Shown one piece after another: positions 5,378-11,526 of a DNA stretch of 21,729 bases. Location of the stretch: positions 1 to 21,729 of the forward strand of contig JALFLX010000093.1 in assembly GCA_022774485.1 (NCBI GenBank). Direction: 5' to 3'. Below the pieces are notes generated by a model. It did not search any database. It saw only the letters and a program-made list of their open reading frames with translations, and was not told where the DNA came from. Each line of letters starts with the position of its first letter. Position 1 is the first letter of the stretch. This DNA is from Bacilli bacterium. GTDB taxonomy: Bacteria > Bacillota_I > Bacilli_A > RFN20 > CAG-288. The position numbers and the translations under genes were made by a program.

Positions 5378-6699
5378 ATTTCGATGTTTTGTTATCCATG
5401 AAGGAAATGTTCTACTCCTACAATCACTCGATTATGGGAGTGTATTTTACCATTTGTATGATCTTTGTTTGGTCGATGCCGAGACGATCATTTTTCATCT
5501 ATCGAATCCTCGCATCAATCGTTATTTGTTACTTTGCAATCATCCCAGTGAATATGATTTCCATCTCCGTTCCTCTTCTCTCTTTGACATTAAAATATCT
5601 CATTATCACTTTCTTAGGAATCTTTGCAGTCTACGCCTGTTTCAAAGTTCAATTCTCTTTTGCTTTGATCATCGGCCTTGTCTCATACACCTATCGGCAC
5701 ATGATTTATCTGGTGGTGGAAATCTTCAAGATGGTTCTTTTCGATAACATTCCTGGATTTAACCTCGATTTCAATGTCAGTCGTTATCTTCTTGAATTTT
5801 GTACCTTCTTGTTCTTTGTGCCCTTCATGATTTATATCCATGAGCGTTTCCGGAAATATCACAATGTCAACATCAGTATCTATAAGACATTCATCATTGT
5901 CGTCACTGGTCTCTTCTCAACGATTATCTTCAACTATTTCAATCTGCGATACTTCCACTTTATGGCAGCGGAGGTGAAATACTCGATGTACTTCTTCAGC
6001 CTTCTTGTCTGTGGATTTTCCCTTGTTCTTTCTTTCCTCCTTGTCAGACAAGAGAAAGTCGAGGCTGAGCTTGCTGTTATGAAGCAAATGGAATATGAAA
6101 GATCAAAGCAGTATGAGCAGTCGAAAGAAAATATCGATCTAATCAACATTAAATGCCATGATCTACGTCATCAGATCAGACAGCTGAAGAAAGATATCAG
6201 CAATGTCAACGAGAAAGAGCTGGAATCGATTGAACATCAGATCCGCATCTATGACACCAAAGTGAAGACAGGTAATATCGCTTTGGATACCATCCTCACA
6301 GAGAAGTCACTCATTTGTCAGAAAAACAGCATTCTCTTTGATTGCATCATCGATGGCCAGCTTCTTCACTTCATTCCGGAAGAGGAAATTTATTCTCTCT
6401 TCGGAAACATCATCGACAATGCAATCGAATCCACGATGAAAGTGGAAGAGAAAGATTTCCGCATCATCACTTTGAAAATCTCAAGCGCAGTCGGCGGTGT
6501 CTACATCATGCAAGAAAACCCTTATGCCGGTGAGATTGAAATTAAGAATGGACTTCCTGTCACCAAGAAAAACGCTGATTATCACGGCTTCGGAATGAAG
6601 TCGATTCGAAACATTGTCGACCGTCATAACGGCATTTTGAAAATCGATGCCGACAAGAACTCATTCCGTCTACAAATCTTCTTCTCTGAGCTATCGTAA
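5374..6699 (+). CDS. Membrane sensor histidine kinase, GHKL/AgrC-like (HATPase_c_5)
   Basis: Partner of the response regulator before it, 441 aa. The first ~225 residues are hydrophobic and hold about six or seven membrane helices, with no large outer domain. A linker helix (about 226-258) leads to the dimerisation and phosphoacceptor segment, NIKCHDLRHQIRQLKK, with His262 the likely phosphorylated residue. The ATP-binding domain follows: N box FGNIIDNAIES (343-353), a weak G1 region near ENPYAGE, and G2 box HGFGMKSI (404-411). This is the layout of AgrC/ComD-type kinases that sense peptides, but also of other LytTR partners. No peptide precursor gene or AgrB-like protease is in the window, so the signal is unknown. 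Start by ATGA overlap, with AGGAGAG 5-6 bases upstream. Confidence 0.9.
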   Translation: MNFDVLLSMKEMFYSYNHSIMGVYFTICMIFVWSMPRRSFFIYRILASIVICYFAIIPVNMISISVPLLSLTLKYLIITFLGIFAVYACFKVQFSFALIIGLVSYTYRHMIYLVVEIFKMVLFDNIPGFNLDFNVSRYLLEFCTFLFFVPFMIYIHERFRKYHNVNISIYKTFIIVVTGLFSTIIFNYFNLRYFHFMAAEVKYSMYFFSLLVCGFSLVLSFLLVRQEKVEAELAVMKQMEYERSKQYEQSKENIDLINIKCHDLRHQIRQLKKDISNVNEKELESIEHQIRIYDTKVKTGNIALDTILTEKSLICQKNSILFDCIIDGQLLHFIPEEEIYSLFGNIIDNAIESTMKVEEKDFRIITLKISSAVGGVYIMQENPYAGEIEIKNGLPVTKKNADYHGFGMKSIRNIVDRHNGILKIDADKNSFRLQIFFSELS

Positions 6700-6706
6700 C
6701 TTGACG

Positions 6707-6730
6707 AACTGGGAGCAGTCCCGGTTTTCA
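6707..6730 (+). terminator. Rho-independent terminator after the two-component operon
   Basis: An 8-bp stem, AACTGGGA/TCCCGGTT (one G-T pair), loop GCAG, then a short T tract. It begins 8 bases after the kinase stop. Confidence 0.75.
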
Positions 6731-6756
6731 ATTGCTGGACAAATTTGTCATATATT
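6727..6756 (+). promoter_or_regulatory. Possible promoter and palindromic operator before the GH3 cluster
   Basis: A weak -35 (TTCAAT, 6727-6732), 18-base spacer and TATATT (6751-6756). The perfect 12-base palindrome GACAAATTTGTC (6738-6749) fills the spacer, a good place for a repressor. The transcript would carry a leader of about 225 bases. Confidence 0.35.
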
Positions 6757-6794
6757 TGGCGTGGACTTCATAATAAACGGCGTGTTTTTGAAAA

Positions 6795-6820
6795 TGTAAG
6801 CGGATCATCGGTCGTTTTCA
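6795..6820. promoter_or_regulatory. cre-like half-sites in inverted orientation
   Basis: TGTAAGCG (6795-6802) and CGTTTTCA (6813-6820, reverse complement TGAAAACG) face each other over 10 bases. Each resembles half of a catabolite-responsive element (TGNAANCG). Binding by CcpA or another LacI-family regulator is inferred from the likeness only. Confidence 0.4.
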
Positions 6821-6871
6821 TTTTGTCAAACTTATGCTTGAAAAGTGAAAGGTTAGGGTATTTCCGAGTTT

Positions 6872-6887
6872 ATGTAAGCGTTTTTTC
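6872..6887 (+). promoter_or_regulatory. cre-like site before the first GH3 gene
   Basis: ATGTAAGCGTTTTTTC agrees with the left half and centre of the cre consensus (WTGNAANCGNWNNCA) and differs at the end. The first nine bases repeat exactly at 6794-6802. Sites of this type place sugar-hydrolase genes under carbon-catabolite control in Firmicutes. Confidence 0.45.
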
Positions 6888-6904
6888 TTTATGCTCTTGC
6901 CAAC

Positions 6905-6950
6905 AGCATCGAGGGGGTGAATTCGTCACTAAATCTCCTCTTCGAATGCT
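6905..6950 (+). other. Leader hairpin before the first GH3 gene
   Basis: AGCAT/ATGCT and CGA/TCG stack with a G-rich/pyrimidine-rich helix, capped by GTGA-ATTCG-TCAC. It ends about 25 bases before the ribosome site and could protect the 5' end of the mRNA or take part in control. Confidence 0.45.
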
Positions 6951-6987
6951 CGTTAAAGATTTTATCCAAAATCAAAGGAGGATTTTT

Positions 6988-9900
6988 ATGGGTAAGATGA
7001 ACAAAAGAAGAATGTTGTTGCTCTCTCCACTTCTCTTCGGTTTTTCGTTGATGTCGTTCAGATGTGCAGATGATCCTGGCGCAAGCGTCAAGAAATTCTA
7101 CACCGACTATGCCACTCATGAAGAAGAGATGATCGACGCCAAGAAGCTCAACCTCGAGCTCCAGGCCGAATCTTCTGTCTTAATGAAGAATGAGAACAAT
7201 GTTCTCCCGTTCGATGCGAGAGTCCACAATGTTACTGTCTTCGGACACGCTGGCTACGACTATCGTTCTGGTGGCGGCGGATCCGGTTCTTCTGGAACAG
7301 ATGCCGATGCGACTGTCTTGAATGCGTTAGAGAACGCTGGTCTCCATGTCAACCCGAAGGTCATGGCCCTCAACAAAGATTGGGCTGATAACCACGCGGT
7401 TGTCTCTGGTTCTGGCTTCTTCGCTTCCAAATCCGTTTCTGAAGTGCCGACTTCCTTCTTAGCCCCCGCGGAAGGTTCTTATGCGATGTATCACGATGCC
7501 GCTGTCATCATGATCTCCAGACCTGGTTCTGAGTTCTCTGATAACAAGGCTTATGATGTCGCTGGTCACTCCAACAAGCTCGATCACATCCTCATGTTAG
7601 AGGACAATGAAATCGAGATGATTAAGTATGTCAGAAGAACCCAGAAGTTCGACAAAGTCGTCCTTGTCGTCAACTCTGCTTCTGCCATGGAGTTAGATCC
7701 CGTCATCAACGGCGAGTTGAAAGATGATGTTGACTCCGTCCTTTGGATCGGTTTCACTGGACAGAACGGTATCTTAGCTTTAGGCGACGTCCTCAAAGGT
7801 AATGTCGAGCCTTCTGGTAGAACTGTCGATATCTATCCGAAAGATTTCAAGAAAGATCCTACTTGGAATAACTTCTCTGATGGAACTCAAGTCGGTGCTA
7901 AAGTCGAGAACGGCAAAGTTGTCACCACTGACAAGACCACTGTTTTAGGACCTGATGGCTCTGCTTACAAACACTGGAACTCCAAGATTGATTCCGATGG
8001 AAACAGCTTAAATGATGGTAGTGCTTATACCGAAGTCTCCTACGAAGAAGGCATCTACATGGGTTATCGTTACTACGAGACCAGAGGCGTTGTCGAAGGC
8101 GGAACTTGGTATGAAGATAATGTTGTCTTCCCGTTCGGCTACGGCTTAAGCTACACCGACTTCAGCTACGAGATGATCGGTTCTGCTGGCGGCGCGATCA
8201 CTGATGTCGATCAAAAGATCGAACTCAAGGTCAAAGTCACCAACACTGGTACCCGCGCTGGTAAAGATGTCGTCCAGATGTACTACAAATCCACCTACAC
8301 TACTGGCGGTATTGAAAAAGCCGAAAAGAACTTAGGCGACTTCGCCAAGACAAAACTCCTCAACCCGGGTGAATCTGAAGTCTTAACTCTCACCATGAAG
8401 GCGAGAGATATGGCCGACTTCGATTACAACGATGCTAACGGCAACGGCTTCAAGGGTTATGAATTAGAGGCTGGTGATTATGAAGTTATGTTACAGAAGA
8501 ACTCTCATGAGCTCTTAAGCAAAACTTCTAAGGCCACATTCCACATCGATACAGCCGCTGGTGACACTGCCACCCATGGCCACACCGGTTTGAAGGTCAC
8601 CAAATCTGACAAGACTGGAAAAGATATCGTCGCTAGATTCTCTGACGGCGATTTGACTGACACTTCCAAAGTCGGTGTCACTGAAGCCGATAAGAATGCG
8701 AAGAAGGGTATCACCTTCATGACTAGAGCTGACTTCGCAGGCACCTTCCCGACTGCTCCGACTGCTGCTGATTTAACCTACAGCCAGGCTGCCTTAGACT
8801 TCCTTGATGGACAGTCTGCTGACTATGCTTATGAAGACAAAGAGACTGATCCTTGGTACAAGACCGCTGCTGATGTCGCCGGCTGGAGCCAGCTCAGCGC
8901 TGATGAAGCTGCTGCCAAACCCACCGCTGCTGATAGAGGCGTCGATCTCAACACCATGATCGGCAAAGATATCGACGATCCTGCTTGGGTCGCTATCATG
9001 AACCAGCTTTCTTACGAAGAAATGTGCAAGTATCTCCAGGGCAACTCCCGTAAGATGAATGCTCTCCCTGGCGTCGGCAAGCTCTTAGAAGTCGACAACG
9101 ACGGCCCTGCCCAGCTCAAGGGTGGTTCCAAGGGTTCCGGTGTCGCTTGGGTTTCCGAAGTCAACATCGCTTCCACTTACAACAAAGAATTAGCCTATGA
9201 ACAGGGCTTAATGGTCGGTAACGACGGTCTCTTCGTCGGTGTCAACGGCTGGTATGGTCCTGCTGCTGATACTCACCGTTCTCCGCTCTCTGGCCGTAAC
9301 TTCGAGTACTATTCTCAGGACGGTGTCCAGGGCGGTAAGATTGCTGCTGAAGTCATCAGAGGCGCTCAGTCTAAGGGTATCCACACCTACCTCAAACACT
9401 TCGCCTTAAATGACCAGGAAATGAACCGTATGACTTCTGGCGGTCTCATCACCTACTGCAATGAGCAGGCTATGAGACAGATCTATCTCAAAGCTTTCGA
9501 ACTTTGCTTCACCGAAGCTGACTGCAACGGTACCATGTCCGCGTTCAACCGTATCGGTATGAACAAGTCTGTCAACTTCGCTCTCTACAATGGTATCCTC
9601 CAGGATGAGTGGGGATTCAAGGGTGTCTCCGATTCCGATATCGGTGGCAATGTCCAGACTGGTTATGACTTTGCTCGTTGCAACGGCTACCCGATGGGTA
9701 CCAACAACAAAGCTGGTAACGAATTCGAAGGTGTCTACGACAAGGCTACCAACATGGTCTATGTCGCTAAAGATGCTACTGAATATGCCAACAAGGCTCA
9801 CACTTTGGCCAGCCCGACTCAGTGGTACTGGATCCGTAACACTGTCCAGAGATCCTTATGGACATATTGCAATACCTCTGCTATCCAGAACGGTATCAAA

Positions 9901-10686
9901 GTTGACTCTTTAGAAGGTAAAGAATTCACCGGCACGGTCGGTGAGGCCATCAATAAAGACCTCAAGTTCGATGCCGCTCTCGTCAACAATGCCTTAGAGC
10001 AGAAATATGAGTTAGTCTCCGGTAAACTTCCGGATGGCATCAAATTCGATTCTGGTAAGCTCACTGGTATTCCTACCACCTCTGGTGTCTATGAGTTCCA
10101 GGTCAAAGCCACTTTCGATGGTTGGATTGAGAAGACCTTATCCTACAAGCTCACTGTCGCCTCTGCCTTTGCTCTCAATAAGACCTCCGGTAAAGTCGGT
10201 GAAGCCTTCAACGGCGTCATCGAGACCGAGATCCAAGGCTTAAACAACACCAAGTACACCATCGCTGATGGTCAGTTACCTGCTGGTTTAACTCTCGCTG
10301 AAGACGGAACCATCACTGGTACTCCGACCGAAGCTGGTGACTTCACCTTCACTGTCAACTACTATGGTGAACAGGGTTCTGGCTGGCGCGTGACCAGATA
10401 CAACTACAAAGAAACCTTCACCATCTCTGTCGATGCCGCTGGCGGCTCTGTTGTCGAACCTGAAGATCCCAACAAGGCTCTCAAGGAAGAAATCGAAGCT
10501 GCTAAGAAAGAAGCTGAAGAAGCCTCTAAGAAGATCGAAGAGTTAGAAGCTGCTATCGAAGAGCTCAAGAACGCGAAGTCTGAAGGCGGATGCGCTGGCT
10601 CTATCGTCACCGCTTCTTCCATCGTCGCTACCTTAGCTCTCGGCGCCTGTGGTTTAGCTCTCAAGAAGAGAAAAGAAGATAAGTAA
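6988..10686 (+). CDS. Large surface GH3 glycosidase, reversed domain order, Ig-like domains and Cys-type C-terminal anchor
   Basis: Protein of 1232 aa, beta-glucosidase family GH3. Order: hydrophobic N-terminal export segment (9-25); GH3 C-terminal domain first (about 50-290; ESSVLMKNENNVLPF, then SRPGSEFSD with probable acid/base Glu182); fibronectin-III-like domain (about 350-520); then the GH3 barrel (about 655-970; HRSPLSGRNFEYYSQD, KHFALN, and GFKGVSDSD, where Asp884 aligns with the family nucleophile). Two putative Ig domains (about 975-1057 and 1060-1148; LPDGIKFDSGKLTGIPT and LPAGLTLAEDGTITGTPT), a charged coiled coil (1160-1198), and a tail of GCAGS (1201-1205), hydrophobic helix and KKRKEDK. 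Reversed GH3 order is known from rumen bacteria such as Ruminococcus albus. The ATG at 6988 is chosen for AAGGAGG 6 bases upstream and the export signal. C-ending codons dominate, suggesting high expression. The substrate is not known; a beta-linked oligosaccharide is likely. Confidence 0.88.
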   Translation: MGKMNKRRMLLLSPLLFGFSLMSFRCADDPGASVKKFYTDYATHEEEMIDAKKLNLELQAESSVLMKNENNVLPFDARVHNVTVFGHAGYDYRSGGGGSGSSGTDADATVLNALENAGLHVNPKVMALNKDWADNHAVVSGSGFFASKSVSEVPTSFLAPAEGSYAMYHDAAVIMISRPGSEFSDNKAYDVAGHSNKLDHILMLEDNEIEMIKYVRRTQKFDKVVLVVNSASAMELDPVINGELKDDVDSVLWIGFTGQNGILALGDVLKGNVEPSGRTVDIYPKDFKKDPTWNNFSDGTQVGAKVENGKVVTTDKTTVLGPDGSAYKHWNSKIDSDGNSLNDGSAYTEVSYEEGIYMGYRYYETRGVVEGGTWYEDNVVFPFGYGLSYTDFSYEMIGSAGGAITDVDQKIELKVKVTNTGTRAGKDVVQMYYKSTYTTGGIEKAEKNLGDFAKTKLLNPGESEVLTLTMKARDMADFDYNDANGNGFKGYELEAGDYEVMLQKNSHELLSKTSKATFHIDTAAGDTATHGHTGLKVTKSDKTGKDIVARFSDGDLTDTSKVGVTEADKNAKKGITFMTRADFAGTFPTAPTAADLTYSQAALDFLDGQSADYAYEDKETDPWYKTAADVAGWSQLSADEAAAKPTAADRGVDLNTMIGKDIDDPAWVAIMNQLSYEEMCKYLQGNSRKMNALPGVGKLLEVDNDGPAQLKGGSKGSGVAWVSEVNIASTYNKELAYEQGLMVGNDGLFVGVNGWYGPAADTHRSPLSGRNFEYYSQDGVQGGKIAAEVIRGAQSKGIHTYLKHFALNDQEMNRMTSGGLITYCNEQAMRQIYLKAFELCFTEADCNGTMSAFNRIGMNKSVNFALYNGILQDEWGFKGVSDSDIGGNVQTGYDFARCNGYPMGTNNKAGNEFEGVYDKATNMVYVAKDATEYANKAHTLASPTQWYWIRNTVQRSLWTYCNTSAIQNGIKVDSLEGKEFTGTVGEAINKDLKFDAALVNNALEQKYELVSGKLPDGIKFDSGKLTGIPTTSGVYEFQVKATFDGWIEKTLSYKLTVASAFALNKTSGKVGEAFNGVIETEIQGLNNTKYTIADGQLPAGLTLAEDGTITGTPTEAGDFTFTVNYYGEQGSGWRVTRYNYKETFTISVDAAGGSVVEPEDPNKALKEEIEAAKKEAEEASKKIEELEAAIEELKNAKSEGGCAGSIVTASSIVATLALGACGLALKKRKEDK

Positions 10687-10705
10687 TTCGTCATCTTAAT
10701 TGCAT

Positions 10706-10741
10706 TGCAATCCCGGGAGTCTTCGGACTCCTGGGATTGTA
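10706..10741 (+). terminator. Strong UUCG hairpin between GH3 and lipoprotein genes
   Basis: About 16 bp of stem (TGCAATCCCGGGAGTC against GACTCCTGGGATTGTA, with two G-T pairs) around a TTCG tetraloop. No proper T run follows, only TTTGTATAAATTT, so it may act as a leaky terminator or as a 3' stabiliser that keeps the upstream GH3 mRNA more abundant than the rest. Confidence 0.65.
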
Positions 10742-10767
10742 TTTGTATAAATTTAGGGGGAAAAATC

Positions 10768-11499
10768 ATGAAAAAGACTAAATTTTTATCGACGTTGTTG
10801 TTTTCTTTGTTCCTAGTTGGATGCGGAGGTACCTCTGAAGATACACCGACAGAGAAACCTGGAACAGATCCGGTCGATACTTCTAAACCGACAGAAGTTG
10901 TCACGGATGAAAAACCGACAGAAGCTCCGACTCCTGCAGGAACATTTGTCATGGAAGCAGAGTACACCTACATCACTGGAAAACAGGGTAATGGTTATTC
11001 TGGTTCTAGCACTGGAAAAGAGATGGTTCAGAAAGATGAGACTGGAGCAGGTGCCTCTAATGGTTACTGGCTCGGTTATCTCTATCGTCCGAACATGACT
11101 GTCGATTTCGAGTTCACTTCTGATAAAGCGGTCGATGATGTCACACTCACCCTCCGTCTCAGCTGCGAGATCAAAGATATCGTTCTCACCAGCAACAATT
11201 ACAAGATTCACATCAATGGTGAAGAAGTCACTGATTATGGCACTATCACATTATCCGGTGCTCCGACCAGCGACTCCACCGGTTATGTCAGACCGTTCAC
11301 TGATTTCAAGTGCAGAAAGAAAATCAGCATCAAAGAAGGTAAGAATACCTTAGTCTTCACTACCGCTAACAGCGATGTTATGGCTGGTACGATGATCGCC
11401 ACTGCTCCGATGTTTGACTGTGTTAAACTCAGCACTTTCGGAGATGCCAACCTCGATTACGAACCGATCACTGACAATCTCTCTTTATTCGAAGAATAA
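10768..11499 (+). CDS. Lipoprotein with carbohydrate-binding-module-like domain
   Basis: Lipoprotein of 243 aa. The signal peptide ends in a textbook lipobox, LVGC (Cys at residue 19), then a Pro/Thr/Glu-rich linker (about 22-58) that would hold the domain away from the membrane. The remainder is a single beta-rich domain: FVMEAEYTYITGK (about 60-72), YWLGYLYRPNMTVDFEF, and strands ending in NTLVFTTANS and FDCVKL. An 'EAE' start, a 'nG..lgyl' middle and a closing 'iD.vkl' strand are the pattern of CBM6/CBM35-type sugar-binding folds. No catalytic motif. It lies between two GH3 enzymes, so it probably captures their substrate at the cell surface. GGGGG (10756-10760) precedes the ATG. The exact CBM family and ligand cannot be given. 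Confidence 0.75.
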   Translation: MKKTKFLSTLLFSLFLVGCGGTSEDTPTEKPGTDPVDTSKPTEVVTDEKPTEAPTPAGTFVMEAEYTYITGKQGNGYSGSSTGKEMVQKDETGAGASNGYWLGYLYRPNMTVDFEFTSDKAVDDVTLTLRLSCEIKDIVLTSNNYKIHINGEEVTDYGTITLSGAPTSDSTGYVRPFTDFKCRKKISIKEGKNTLVFTTANSDVMAGTMIATAPMFDCVKLSTFGDANLDYEPITDNLSLFEE

Positions 11500-11526
11500 T
11501 ACTTTTATTTGAAAGGAATAAGCACC

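Noticed and set aside
58..6822. Identical 12-mer GTCGTTTTCATT at 58-69 and 6811-6822
   Set aside because: Shared 12-mers are expected many times by chance in 21.7 kb; the two contexts share nothing else.
6745..6987. In-frame extension of the first GH3 protein by 81 codons upstream
   Set aside because: The extension has no ribosome site and looks non-coding, and the ATG at 6988 has AAGGAGG and starts an export signal. The open frame upstream is probably chance.
7063..7071. First GH3 protein as a lipoprotein (Cys26 in SFRCAD)
   Set aside because: Arg at -1 and Phe at -2 do not fit a lipobox, unlike LVGC in the neighbouring lipoprotein.
10404..10967. 187-codon open frame on the minus strand across the end of the first GH3 gene
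   Set aside because: It is antisense to well-supported coding sequence, rich in Ser, Phe and Ala in the way produced by reading GAA/AAG-rich codons backwards, has no ribosome site and matches no family I know. Similar shadows occur at 9406-9801 and 15633-16049.
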